A stretch of DNA of 64,000 nt from Dipteronia dyeriana (GCA_032871835.1 CM065298.1:92193891-92257890), one strand, 5' to 3'; numbered from the stretch's first letter, positions 1-11,057 are shown. The notes: generated by a model not told the origin, from the letters alone. Numbers and translations are program-made.

Positions 1-509
1 AGTTTACCTTAGCGAATTGGAGCATTACTATAACACAAATCTGATCCCCTTAAAGGCCCACATTTTCATGTCTGGAATGGATAGTGGGCTTTTGTTGAGG
101 TTGACGGGCTTATTTCGTCCTCGGGAAGCCTTGATTTGGAAGGAGCTTAGTTTGTTTGTGTCGGACTTCACCTCAAACGTTTCACGAGCTCGACGACTTT
201 TCTTTACTCTCATGGAATGGATCCGGAGCCAGACCTCAGTACCCGAGGTTTCGGGATAAGTGATCTCAGGGAGCTCGGATAACCACGCATCGTGCTTTAC
301 CTGAATTCCAGTGTTGGCGTGAGGGGCTCGATCTGGTCGTGTCGGGCTCTATTCTTGATAGTCCTGAAGCTCGATGACTTTTCCTTACTTCCGTGGGGTA
401 GCTCTATGGCTCTCCCTTAGGATCCGGGATTCAATGAACGGTGAACTCTGGCTTTGATTCGGGTTAGGAGAGTGAAAATTTTATCTTTGGACCCCTAGCC
501 AAATTTTGC

Positions 510-750
510 TATTAACATAGAGTATTTGAGTGATTTTTGTATACGCCATATGATTCATCAGTAAAGCAATTCAAATTCCCTTTACATGTCTTATTTGTAC
601 TTATCCTGGTGTTTGCCTTCACACAAATCATCATACGAATAAACTAGGTATCAAAGGTACCACCCCGACTGCCGCCTCCGTGGTAGTAGTCTCGAGGGTG
701 CTAACCGAAATTCCTCACCTCTAGCAAATTTTTGGTTTACACTTTCTATC
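510..750 (+). repeat. LTR-end/5' leader-like copy A
   Basis: This segment, reading 'ttgtatacgcc...cagtaaag...gaataaactaggtatc...ggtac...gggtgctaac...ctctagcaaattttt', reappears in inverted orientation at 1500-1765. The shared order (a polyadenylation-like AATAAA, then a 'ggtac' GC-rich block, then 'gggtgctaac' and 'agcaaattttt') suggests the R-U5 end of an LTR plus the start of the internal leader. It directly follows the first U3-like repeat. Confidence 0.45.
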
Positions 751-839
751 GCCGTCTATGGAAACACCCACACCCAACTAACCAAACCAAATGTTTATGT
801 GTTTGTTGTTTTACAGGGATTATGAGGCTCTGATCCTCC

Positions 840-1187
840 TAGGGACAGCCCGAGGCATTGGGACAACCTTCAGCTGCATCAACACGAAAGGCTCCAAGGA
901 AGGGTAGGAAATCCTGGTACCAAAGCCAAGCTTCGGTCCAGCCAACCGCTGCACGGGTTCCTGGCCCTCCTATGATAAGCCAGGCCATGCTTGATCAACA
1001 AGCAGCGGCTTTCGTAAAAAATGTCTGCCTTCACCTACTCGCAGAGGGCATTATAATCCAGCTAGAAAATCCCAACACTCAGGAAGAGTTGAGCAGGTCC
1101 GGAACCAGGCAGCCTGTCTTTGACCAGTTGGGACCTTCCTTGCTAAAGCCAGCCCGCGATAGTATAGAGCCTCAACCCTCGATCTGA
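840..1187 (+). pseudogene. Unrecognised open frame inside the LTR fragment cluster (possible gag remnant)
   Basis: An open frame of about 115 codons ends at the TGA at 1185-1187. It has no in-frame ATG near its beginning; the upstream part reads through 'ggacagcccgaggcattggg'. The product is rich in Pro, Ala, Ser and basic residues in its first half (RKAPRKGRKSW) and has an amphipathic second half (QAMLDQQAAAFVKNVCLHLL). I do not recognise a domain. Base composition is clearly richer in G+C than the surroundings. Its position just behind an LTR-like end would suit a gag N-terminus, but that is inference only. Confidence 0.25.
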
Positions 1188-1499
1188 GATAGATTAGGGC
1201 CCATGCCCCCAATTTCGGGCAGGCCATCATGTTATCAACCAAGGCGAGTCAAATCTGCAGCAAATGCTGTAGGGAAAATCGTGCAACGGATGCATGAATA
1301 AAATTAAAATTAAGGTTTGGTATACACGAAAATTTTCCCTTTATAATAACAAGAACCTTAACCTTAGATTAATTGATGTATATAAAAAGTGTCGTACATT
1401 TTTCTCGTGATGATTGAACCAGTGCCGAATTGAATCCGTAAGATCTTCCAATCCAATCACGAACGTGAATCGCCTAGGAGTGTAGGCTCCCTTTCTTTA

Positions 1500-1765
1500 A
1501 ATTGTATACCTGGGGATGGAAACCGTTAACAGAAAATTTGCTCAAGATGAGAAATTCTAACTAACACCCTGAAGATCACTACCGCAGAGGTGGTGGCCGG
1601 GGTCAGTACCTCAGATATCTGACCTGTTAAGATAGAAACGAATATTTGAATGATAATGTGATAGCAAATGAGAGCTTTATTATTGATTACTCGTGGTATA
1701 CAGAAATATCTGAAATACACTCACAATCTCTCTAGGGCATAGAAGAGTGGTAACCTCGTGCCAGT
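1500..1765 (-). repeat. Inverted copy B of the LTR-end/leader segment
   Basis: Read on the minus strand, this gives 'ctgtataccacg...aataataaagctctc...cagatatctgaggtac...gggtgttag...ttgagcaaatttt', the same order of blocks as 510-750 on the plus strand. The two copies differ at many bases, so the inversion or nested insertion is old. Together with copy A it could form a large stem-loop of ~100 bp arms (about 640-745 against 1515-1630). Confidence 0.45.
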
Positions 1766-2740
1766 CGAATAGTAGAAACAATGGTGGCCGTGTTCTGATT
1801 ACAGAATTTAAGCCATCTTCCTACTCTTTTTTTCCTTGTTTTTTCCTTCCTTTTTTACTCTATTTCTGCTTTATCATTTCTAAATCATGCTTGGACCTAT
1901 TTATACATGCTCCAAATAGGTTTAAACTCATGAATCGCCCGCCACGATTTTATGAATCCGTTCCCTCCTTATCGGTCGGATCCTCTATTTGATAGTCATT
2001 GACTTTAAGTAAATTATGAACTCAAGATTATCGTTGGAGGAGATAAGTTTGTTTCCTCTTTAGAATCAAACTCTTGTCTTACACGTATGCAACATTTAAT
2101 GTTCGTTATAACATGGATATGATCTTGTGTGTATCCATGACATGATTCTTCATGGAGGTCATTAGCTGTTTTGTAGAGCGAGGCAGATTCATGCTTTAGT
2201 TCTGGTCTTAGAAGCTTGGACGGCCTTGCGGGCACTTACGGGAGGTAGTGTAGTTTAGGCGAGATTATTCTTTCATGTCTATGTAGGATACGGGCGTCCC
2301 TTAGCAAATCAGAATATTAGCGAATATGATCCACTTAGAGGCTCTCTCTTCATATCTGATAGGGACAGCGGGCTTTTGGAGAGGTAGGTGGGCTTCTAGC
2401 TTAGGCTGGGAGTTAAATCTGACCTCGAGTGCTTATTGAGCTCGGCTATCCTTCCTCGTTTTCACGGGGTGGTTTTTGAGCCCGACCCCAGGAACCGAGG
2501 TCCCGAGATAGGTGATCTCGAGAAGCTCGGATTCCAGTGTTCGCGTGAGAGCTTAACCTAGTCTTGCCTAGCTTTATCCCTGATAATTCCGAAGCCCGAT
2601 GATCCTTCCCTGCTTCTACGGGGTAGCTTTATGGTTCGCCCGTGGTCCCATGAATGGTGAATTTGGGCTTTGATTCGAGCTAGAAGAGTGGAAAATTTAT
2701 CTTTGATCCCCTAACCAAATTTTACTATTAACAGAAACAA

Positions 2741-4990
2741 ACAAAATCTTTATCTTTGTTAGTCACAATAATCCTCCAAGAGAAAAACAAAGAACGTTAG
2801 GTCACTTGTGAATTGTCAATTAATTTGATTGAAACTCGCGTGAACCTAGATTCGATGTTGTATACAAAACCTTTTAATGTATAGGCTACTAGTGTACTAT
2901 CGAATACAAAAGGTTCTTCTTCCTTTTGCTCTTTACCAAATTTTCACACACCAATCTTTAGAGTTGGATGAATTTATCTGGAGCAAGAATCAAATAATCT
3001 ATACTCAAAATTCTATGGTGGCCGAAAACTCTTTTCGAAAAATTAGGGCTTGGCCAAATTTTTCTTCTTAGAATTATCTAATGGCCGAATTTTTCCTCTC
3101 TCTAAATTTTCTTTGGCTTGCACGAAAATTTGAGCTTCAAATCTCTTCTTGGCCGAAATTTAGAGGTAGTATAAATAGGCATAGAAATCCTTTTCTAAGA
3201 AGGATTTACTTGGTGGACAAGAATCCTATCCTTAACTGGATTTACTTAGTGACAAAGAATCATTTTTCCAAAAAGAATTCTTTCCTACACCAAGACTCCT
3301 AATCCAACTCATTAGTGTATTTGTGACCATATTAAAGATTTCCTAATTTGACTAGATAAATAATTCCTTTTATTTATCTATTATCTACTTATCAATTATA
3401 GTCTTTAATATTAATTATACTACCAACAATAGTATAATATTAGGAGACTCCTACTATGAAAAAGATTTTGACTTTTAATTAAATAGTTAATTAATTACCA
3501 AATTAATTAATTTCCATTAAATTAAATAATAAAATAAAAAACAATATATTAAGCTATTTTATATAGCATTGCCGCCCAACACATATACATGGGCCAATAT
3601 ATTAATTTTCTTATTTTATTAAATCCATTGGACCTTAATAAAAAGTTCACATGTGAACTAGACCTATTCTTACAAAAAGAAACAAGTCCACATGTCTTAA
3701 TACAATTCTAGATGGAGCCCTAAATTGTCTGGTAGAATATATCAAGTGATCCATACAAGTTCGTGTGGATTGGGGATCATGGCGGACTATTTAAATTTAA
3801 GCTCCAATAAACATAACTCAATCACAATCAATAAATGATTCACTTAGTTCTGATCTATTAATTTTAGTTCTTTCCACCAAAGAACTAAAATTGAACTCTT
3901 AAATAAAGATAGAATAAGTTAGTATTTCTCATTCATACCCTAGACAACCTTACTGGAGAAAGTGTATCCTCGTGAAGAATATCAGTAATCGCCAAGAGCA
4001 CATAGACCGTCTATAGCTCTCCAAGTTACCATATTTACTCATATGACCACATTTTGAATTTATATATTTTGACTTGTCCAGAAGTCATGTTTCAATAGAC
4101 ATTATTGAAACTTAACGTTAAGATTTAATATTCAATACCTCAAAACATCCATATGATGATATTCTACTCTCATTTAATAAATGGAGTCACGATATCCATA
4201 TTTATAAATGAAGTCCTCTATCGATTAACAAATGAATACCACCAAACTATCGATGATAGACTATGCTATATAATCGTACCCATTGACAGCTCAAATGATA
4301 ACACTTGCAACCATAAGTCCATCATTTATCTTAGGATTGAGATAAACTCTCTGATTGTCTTCAAGTGAAAACTTTTATCCATTGACGATTCTAGATAAAA
4401 TATTTACGCGGTTAATGAACGGATAGAAGGAAAGTCTAACACCAAACTTTAAAAACTTGGAATGGAAAGTTACTTTGTCTTTCGATGGAAAACTTAGCAA
4501 TTCGTTATCACGAGGTAAATAAAGAAAAACTGTATTGGGTATAGAAACTGTTTTTTTTTTTTGAATTTTCAAGTATATTAGAAGATACAGTATAATGGAT
4601 AACATCTATTTCATAGCCCCGATTGGGACTAGAAGTACGGCTGTGAGGTATGTGACTCCCAGCAGAAGTAAGTGCCATTACAATTTGAACAACTCGAGGA
4701 GACTCGTTGTACACGACACCCCCCTCCTCCACCTCATCACAACTCTCGAATTCAAAATCTTGCTCATCCATATTTACATATATGAGATAATTATTACGTA
4801 AATAAATTAACTGATGAACAAAAAAAGAGCAAGAAATATAAAAAAAATGAACACGTACCTGTGAATTAATACGCTGACCGTCTAGAGTAAGTCGTGGAAA
4901 GAAATACTTATTGATTTTGAATTCTACCTGACAATATTTATACAAGAAAAGATCTCTAGGTAATCAATAAAGAAAAAATAAAGTAACTAT
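2741..4990. other. AT-rich intergenic DNA, probable dispersed retroelement remnant
   Basis: No conserved coding region is visible. A TATA-like 'agtataaatagg' lies near 3170. Short phrases recur locally ('ggccgaaattt' variants at 3018-3160). The block around 3900-4370 ('tactggagaaagtgtatcctcgtgaag', 'gccaagagcacatagaccg') reads like plant dispersed non-coding retroelement DNA I have seen elsewhere. That resemblance is from memory and unverified. Confidence 0.35.
4508..4771 (-). CDS. Short hypothetical ORF (87 aa), function unknown
   Basis: From an ATG at 4771 this minus-strand frame gives an acidic N-terminus (MDEQDFEFESCDEVEEGG) followed by a neutral, Ser/Thr-rich stretch and a low-complexity Lys/Ser/Phe tail read from homopolymer DNA. 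No domain is recognised. The open frame extends upstream without another ATG. It sits in repeat DNA beside a minisatellite and could be a chance frame or a transposon relic. Reported only because the acidic N-terminus looks less random than its surroundings. Confidence 0.15.
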   Translation of the reverse strand: MDEQDFEFESCDEVEEGGVVYNESPRVVQIVMALTSAGSHIPHSRTSSPNRGYEIDVIHYTVSSNILENSKKKNSFYTQYSFSLFTS

Positions 4991-5008
4991 TGCGTGAAAT
5001 GACTTAAC

Positions 5009-5172
5009 AATGAAGGAAACAACAAAATTGATTCGTGAAGTGAAATCGAAATGACCTGATGCTGTAAAAGTAGAAGAAATGACCCATGAAGTGAAGTTTA
5101 AATGACCGGCCAATGAAGAAAACAACAAAATTGACTCATGAAACCTTACATCGCTGTAAAAGTAGCAGAAGG
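5009..5172. repeat. ~100-bp imperfect tandem duplication
   Basis: The phrases 'aacaacaaaattga' and 'gctgtaaaagtag' occur in the same order at about 5009-5080 and 5111-5172. This marks a diverged two-copy tandem duplication immediately before the minisatellite. Confidence 0.5.
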
Positions 5173-5247
5173 CTGCAAAAATAATGTCAAAAGTGACGTT
5201 ATGGCCTAGACACGCCTCTACTCGACATAAAAAAAAGTTCAATCCAA

Positions 5248-5745
5248 CTCGGCCAAGGGCCAAAAGAGTAGGAGAAAAAAAAAATCAATCATACTCGGTC
5301 AAGGGCAAAAAGGTAGGAGGATAAAAAAAAAGAGTTCAATCATACTCGACCAATGACTAAAATAGTAGGAAGATAAAAATAAATAAATAAATAAATAAAG
5401 GTTCAATTGTACTCGGCCAATGGCCAAAAGAGTAAGAGGAGGAAAAAAAAGTTTAATCCTACTCGGCCAAGGGCAAAAGAGTAACAGAACAAAAAAAAAA
5501 AGGGTTCAATCCTACTCTTACTCAGCCAATGGGCAAAAGAGTAGGAGGACGAAAAAAAAAGTAGTCAATCAACCCTACTCGGCCAAGGCCAAAGGAGTAG
5601 GAGGAAGGAAGAAAAAAAATATAAGAAAAATAAAAATTAAACCTTACCCGGCCAAGGGCCAAAAAAGTAGGAGAAAGGGAGGGAAAAAAAAGGTTCAATT
5701 CTACTCGATTAAAGGCCAAAAGGGCAAAATAAATAAATAAATTGT
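5248..5745 (+). repeat. Minisatellite, nine degenerate ~50-65-bp units
   Basis: Nine units each begin with a variant of 'actcggccaagggccaaaag' followed by 'agtaggagg', a purine-rich A-tract and 'gttcaatcctactc'. Unit starts are near 5248, 5296, 5346, 5412, 5462, 5521, 5578, 5648 and 5704. Length variation comes mostly from the A-tracts. The long open frames through it (for example 5420-5740 +) are a by-product of repetition and not a gene. Variable 3' untranslated regions of plant Ty3/gypsy Tat elements are a known source of such arrays. Whether this one has that origin is inference. Confidence 0.85.
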
Positions 5746-6656
5746 AAAAAAAAAATCAAGGTTTCGAGAGGTATATATCTTCCAAGGTACAAATAATATT
5801 TGACCTTGAAAGTTGGAGGGCCCGTATTATACCAAAAGGTTAACTGGATAGAAATTAAGTAATCAGGAAACCTTATATATGTCTAATCACATATAAATAT
5901 TTATATAACACGAATAAAAGTACAAGTATAATTCTATTTGGCAAAGGAATCGTCCTATCGCAAAAAGTGGTTAAGGGCACGAAAAAATCCATGTATGAAT
6001 TGCTAATTAGAGAGAAATTGTATAAGAGCTGTTCGGAAAAGAAACATGTCCCGAGTTTCGAGTCATGCCCAAAGGTGTCATTTTCAGAAAATTTGTCTTA
6101 TATCATGATCTGAATAAAAAAGCCAGTGTCTGAGATCAAATTGAGAAGATCACCCAAAGTCCAAATAAAAAAAGCCTGTGTCAGAGATCAAACTGAGAAG
6201 GTCACCCAAAGTCCGGATAAAATGTATGTGTTCGAATTCAAAATTAAGGAGAGAGATCGTCCAAAGAGCTATCCTAGTGCGAGCCTAAAGAATTTGTCTT
6301 ATATCGCTCAACTTGAAGAAATTGTCCTTTTCCCGATAAGAAATACCGAGCTCAAAAGAGAAATTTATCATTTACCCGAGGAGAAATATCAAGCTCAAAA
6401 GATAAGTTTGTCCTTTACCCGAGAAAAAAATAGTATAAAATGAGGAGCTCACCGGGGGAAAGGGTATGGAAAAAGAAGAAGAAAAACAACATAGTGAGAG
6501 GAGAAGGACAAAACAAAAATCTCTAAATTATAATTTCTTAAACGACCAATTTAGTATCAAAGTTCAATAAATAAGGTATTCAATTTAATTTGTTGTTGAT
6601 CAATTTTCATTTATCTACAACCCCACTTTATGTAATTGTTAAAACTTCAAGGGGGG
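5746..6656 (+). other. Non-coding repeat DNA with LTR-like features
   Basis: Contains a ~62-bp tandem pair (6125-6165 and 6180-6222, 'gagatcaaa..tgagaaggtcacccaaagtc'), repeated 'tttacccgag' and 'gctcaaaag' phrases (6349-6425), a TATA-like 'agtataaaatgagg' near 6432, and a possible polyadenylation signal 'caataaataag' near 6567. This order suggests an LTR promoter/terminator region on the plus strand, but no matching second LTR, primer-binding site or coding region was found. Confidence 0.35.
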
Positions 6657-6746
6657 GTTTATTGATAACTAACCCATTTGGGAGTCTCAAGTTAACAACT
6701 AACCTATTTTTGAAAAAGTTGCAAAACTAACTTATTTGAGACGGTA
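6657..6746 (+). repeat. Left terminal inverted repeat of the 4.5-kb element
   Basis: Pairs with 11058-11147 in inverted orientation, with scattered mismatches and one small indel near the tip. The inner part overlaps the first unit of the 117-bp tandem duplication. Confidence 0.65.
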
Positions 6747-6945
6747 TTGGCCTTATAAACTTTTTAAATTACAATCCTATCTCAACACTCTAAAGCCTAA
6801 ATTGTCTCAAATCCCTAATATTTATTCTGAAAAAGTTGCAAAACTAACTTATTTGAGACGTTATTGCCCTTATAAACTTTTTAAATTACAATTCTATCTC
6901 AACACTCTAGAGCCTAACTTGTCTCAAATCCCTAATATCTATTCT
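6712..6945 (+). repeat. 117-bp tandem duplication
   Basis: 'gaaaaagttgcaaaactaac' starts at 6712 and again at 6829, and the text between ('tatttgagacg.tattg.ccttataaac...ccctaatat.tattct') is repeated with few differences. The duplication begins inside the terminal repeat. Confidence 0.85.
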
Positions 6946-7174
6946 ATCAAACGAACTAAGATCTAACCTCTCTCAAAACACATTGAAACCCCAATCTCTG
7001 TCAAAGTATCTAAACAAGGAGAATGACGGAGTCCGGGTAAGTGAAGTAAAGTGGAAGGGGAAGCTCGACGACGCCACAGAAGCGTCAGAATGACAGAGAC
7101 GTGACAAAAGTGATGGAAGCATGACCACTATTTGACGGAAGCATGACGACGACGATGGCAACTCTATTTAGGTT

Positions 7175-8290
7175 CTAAGAAAGTTTGAGAAAATGAATGT
7201 GATTCTCCCTTCAATTTGATTTTTTTTTTCTGGTTGTTCTATGCTTTGTAAATTCAATTGAGGTCTTCTCCATCAATTTGTTGTGTTCTTTATCTATTTT
7301 TGTGCTTTGTGTGTTGTGAATTGTGCTTTCATTATGATCGTGATTGTGCTTTTTTTTTTAAAATATCTTTTGTGTTTTGTTACTTCTTTGATGAAGAACA
7401 TTTGTGAATAGTAAAACTTGATCAAATTGGTTGTTCAAGGTGATAGAATTGGTTGAGTGACAAAGCCCAGTTTGAAATTCTTTGAAATTCTTTGAAAGAA
7501 TTAGTTGAGTGACAAGGTGTTAGAATTGCTACTTCTTTGAAATTCTTTTGTATTTTGCTACTTCTTTGTATCGTTGATTCAAAGTGTGGGTTGTATATTA
7601 TATTTGTGTTTTCTTCCATCCAGACCTTTAAAAAATCTAGTTATCTTGTGATTGGAATCAAACCTACAAATTATAATCAATTTTTCTATTATATGTGAAA
7701 TGGTCTTCAGAAATTTATCTGTAACATTTTTCTCAACAGAGAAAGATAATCATAATAATTTTAATGAAGTATATTTATCATCTTCTATCTATTTATGTGT
7801 TGCGGTTCACTATTATACCAAATTGTTCCAGTGTCGTTGATATTTGAAACTGAATTTTTCTTTCTTTATTTCAAAAGTTGATTTTTTAAATTTAGTTTTT
7901 TTTGTAACATTCTACTTCAATTTGCTGAGTATCAAAAATCCCTAAATCCAAATCCAAGTCCCGAATATTCTCTTCATGATATTTCTCTTCAATTAGTTAT
8001 TTTCCTTGACTTTGCATTGAAAAGAAAAAGGGAATTCGAATTCGAATTTGGGTTATGGTTGTGTACGGTATTTGCAATCGGTAGTAACAATAATGTTTGG
8101 GTCTTGTAGTGGTTGTGTGTGGTATTTCCATTTGGTGTTGACAACGATGGAAACTGTGTTTGGGATATGAGAAAGTTCGAGAAAATGAAGGTGATTCTTC
8201 CTTGTATTTGAGTTTTTTTCTTGTTGATTTGTGCTTTGTAAACTCTGTTTGGCTTTTGAACCCACGGCAACTCTGTTATCTTCTTTATTT
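7175..8290. repeat. Diverged internal duplication within the 4.5-kb element
   Basis: The block at about 7175-7280 ('aaaatgaatgtgattctccc...tatgctttgtaaattc') recurs at 8170-8260 ('aaaatgaaggtgattcttcc...tgtgctttgtaaactc'). A further adjacent pair at 8390-8460 and 8462-8535 shares 'aaccctaaaaa.cc.taatgctatca' and 'ggaatttg'. No coding potential is apparent. Confidence 0.5.
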
Positions 8291-9351
8291 ATCTATTTAT
8301 GTGCTCTGTGTTTTGTGATTTGTGCTTTTGTCTTTATATATCAATTTGTGATTATGTCTTTTTAAAATTCTTTATCGATTCTTTAGAACCCTAAAAAACC
8401 TTAATGCTATCACTTTGTGTTGGAATTTGTATAGATCAATTTGGACTTTTTTGAGTTTGAATTATAACCCTAAAAAGCCCTAATGCTATCAATTTATACT
8501 GGAATTTGAAGTTCAATTTGTGTAATTTTTGAGTTTTTACTGATTAAAAGTTTAGAAAAAATTCAATGACAGAATTTACAATTCCAAAAAGTTTGAAAAA
8601 ATTCTCTACACTAGTAGAAAAAACTTAATTGGTTTTGGGTTTTTAAAATTATTTGTGTTATGTATATGATTTTGGACTGGTTAGAAGAAAATACAACTTG
8701 GGTTTCAAAAAAAATTAATTTCAAAAACTTGAGTTATAAATGGTGTAGTACCTATAAATTAGTCACATTAAATTTGACTCTTGGTTTGTTTTTGGTGTTG
8801 TGTTTCTCAGCTGTTGTTTATGCAGTTTTGCTCTGTTAGCTCCAGGTGTTTTGGGTGTTGTGTTAGCTCCAGGTTGTAGTCGATGACTGAAGGTAATGGT
8901 TGTTGAACTTTGAATTATTAATTGTGAATGTGGTTGTTGAACCCTAATTAATTTTAATTTGAAATATCAAGAATCTTTCTTTATTCTTTTGTTTTTCATT
9001 CTCTTTAGACTTGGAGAACTAGGAAGATTATACAACCTTTGAAGAAACCATTATTATTATTTTTGTTCATATTTACAGATTATACAACAATAGAAATTGA
9101 ATGTATGGTTTATAAATTTTTATGGTTTGTAGTTTGACTATATTCGAACCCCATGAAGACTTAGGTTTTGAAGAATTACCGTTACTGTTTTTTGCATTTT
9201 GAGGCTTTTGCGGTTGACTTTTGATCGACGAATTTCAATGTTTTGGTTTGATTTTCCCTTGTCATTGTGCGAAGAATGTATTACTAGTGAAAGAAGTGTG
9301 AGAATTACTAGTTCGTGTAATGAAATACAGTTTACTAGTTGGTGTTTTTGA

Positions 9352-9486
9352 ATTAGGAATTCCCAACTCAGTTAGGAATTCTTAACAGCGTTGGGAATTC
9401 CCAACAATGTTAGGAATTCCTAACTCTGTTGGGAATTCCCAATGCTGTTAGGACCCAATGATGTTAGGAATTCGCAATAGTGTAAG
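9352..9486. repeat. Tandem array of 16-bp palindromes, 19-bp period (array 1)
   Basis: Seven consecutive units follow the pattern GTTRGGAATTCYYAAC plus a variable 3-nt spacer (for example TCA, AGC, AAT, TCT, GCT). Most units are perfect or near-perfect palindromes centred on GAATTC. One unit is shortened to 16 bp by loss of the centre. Period is 19 bp between units 2 and 5. Confidence 0.9.
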
Positions 9487-9823
9487 GATTTTTAATTTTT
9501 GACTATTATCATTGAATTGAATATGAAATAAAGATGGAAAACTGCTGAAAGTTGTTCAGTAAGATGAATTGTATTTTTTTAATGTTTTTTTGTAATATTT
9601 CAGGAAAATATAATGGGAGAAGAGGTTGATTTGTTAGTCAAGGTTCCAAAAAAATTCTCGACAAAGATTAATAGAGTCACATAATAAGTCAGATATGTGG
9701 TTTGCAGTAGGTGGGAATACATTTTGTACAAACCGTGCAGATTTGTTATTACACTACACAACATAGATTTTGTACACAGTCAAGTAACATAATGTGCAGA
9801 TTTTGTCATATCAACTATTTTGA

Positions 9824-10080
9824 CAAAAATAAGCAACCCTAATACACAAATTAAACTAAAAAACTTATTCAAACAAGAAAAAATCTTTAAATTTATGTAT
9901 AAAATTAAAATTGATCACACCAACATCAAATTCAACCAAGACCCATGCTCTATTATATTGATGAAAGCTATTTTAAAAAAATTAGCAACCCTAATGCACA
10001 AAGGAAAGTAAATAAGAGATTACAAAAAGAAAAAAAAACTTTAGATTTATGTTTAAACTATAAATTGATCACAACAACAT
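9824..10080 (+). repeat. ~255-bp direct repeat, copy 1
   Basis: Starts 'aaaaataagcaaccctaat' and runs to 'aactataaattgatcacaac'. A close copy lies at 10397-10648. Differences are scattered substitutions and A-tract length. Confidence 0.85.
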
Positions 10081-10087
10081 AAAAATA

Positions 10088-10141
10088 TTGTATTTTAGTT
10101 ATTATTTACATTCTCCATCATTGAGGAACTCCAAAATATTG
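10088..10141. repeat. 54-bp inverted repeat, left arm
   Basis: Its reverse complement matches 10812-10867 with few mismatches ('ttttggagttcctca...ggagaatgtaaataataact'). The arms enclose array 2 and the second direct-repeat copy. Confidence 0.8.
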
Positions 10142-10150
10142 TATTTTAGT

Positions 10151-10275
10151 GCCCAACACAGTTTTTCCTAACAACGTTGGGAATTCCTAACTGTATTGGG
10201 AATTCCCAACAACAGTTAGGAATTAATTCCCAACAACAGTTAGGAATTCCCAACGATGTTAGGAAAAACTTTGCC
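10151..10275. repeat. Palindrome array 2, itself a large imperfect palindrome
   Basis: Units of the same consensus as array 1 (GTTGGGAATTCCTAAC, ATTGGGAATTCCCAAC, GTTAGGAATT...) are bounded on the left by 'gtttttcctaac' and on the right by 'gttaggaaaaac'. The whole ~120-bp block therefore reads nearly the same on both strands. One unit carries an extra 'aatt' at its centre. Confidence 0.85.
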
Positions 10276-10396
10276 GGACACATTTTTTAAAAAAATGCTA
10301 CAAATTGTAAATTCAATCCGACAATAGAAAATTAACCACACCAATATCAAATTCACACAAGACACATGCTCTATTACATTCATGTCAATTATTTTC

Positions 10397-10648
10397 ATAA
10401 AAATAAGCAACTCTAATGCACAAATTAAACTAAAAAAAATTATTCAAACATGAAATAAACTATAAATTTATGTATAAAATTAAAATTGATCACACCAACA
10501 TCAAATTCAACCAAGACCCATGATCTATTAAATTGATGAAAGCTATTTTAACAAAAATTAGCAACCCTATTACACAAAGGAAAGTGAATAAGAGATTAAA
10601 AAAAAAACTTTAGATTTATGTTTAAACTATAAATTGATCACAACAACA
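10397..10648 (+). repeat. ~255-bp direct repeat, copy 2
   Basis: Second copy of the block at 9824-10080, lying between the arms of the 54-bp inverted repeat. Confidence 0.85.
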
Positions 10649-10811
10649 TCAAATACACATAAGACTCATGCTTTATTATGTAAATATAAACTATTTCCAC
10701 AAGAAAAATTACACAAATACAATAAAAATTACACAAATCCGAGATTCAAGTAAAAAAATTTAAAAAAAAAACTCACATCAAAACTTGAATATAATGAATT
10801 CTTGTGGTGGA

Positions 10812-10867
10812 TGCACATTTTGGAGTTCCTCAAAGGTGGAGAATGTAAATAATAACTAAAATACAAA
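10812..10867. repeat. 54-bp inverted repeat, right arm
   Basis: Inverted match to 10088-10141. Confidence 0.8.
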
Positions 10868-11057
10868 ATTAAGGAAGAGAGAAAAAAAAATTCGAAGAGA
10901 AGAATGGAAGAGAAATGAAGATGGGTGTTGTGGTGGAGAGAGGTGGAAATAAAAGGAAAATAATGGGGATAATATGTATAGAATTGGTAGGATAAGTGAA
11001 ATGAAAAAAAGAATAAGTGAAATGAAAAAAAGAATAAATAAAAGTATAGTAGTATTT

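Larger units (their letters stand above)
1..2740. mobile_element. Degenerate, rearranged LTR-retroelement fragments
   Basis: The first ~515 bases and 2290-2735 are diverged direct repeats: both contain a 'gggcttttg' block near the start and end in nearly the same text (tttgatccctaaccaaattt, then 'attaaca'). This is the pattern of two LTR (U3-type) copies. Between them lie an unrecognised GC-richer open frame (840-1187) and an inverted copy of the segment that follows the first repeat. No protease, reverse transcriptase or integrase is visible. I infer a non-autonomous or gutted LTR element whose left part lies outside the window. Family is not assignable by eye. Confidence 0.5.

Noticed and set aside
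5420..5740. Long Lys/Arg-rich open frame (+) and its minus-strand counterpart
   Set aside because: It is produced by translating the purine-rich minisatellite; no domain and no conserved start.
5248..5745. CRISPR array
   Set aside because: Repeats are degenerate, spacers are A-tracts, and the genome is a plant's.
6973..7161. Ser/Phe-rich short frame on the minus strand in the 4.5-kb element
   Set aside because: No ATG context, domain or splice continuation; low-complexity.
9352..9486. CRISPR-like or bacterial operator array
   Set aside because: Spacers are only 3 nt, eukaryotic context; palindromic minisatellite is the simpler description.
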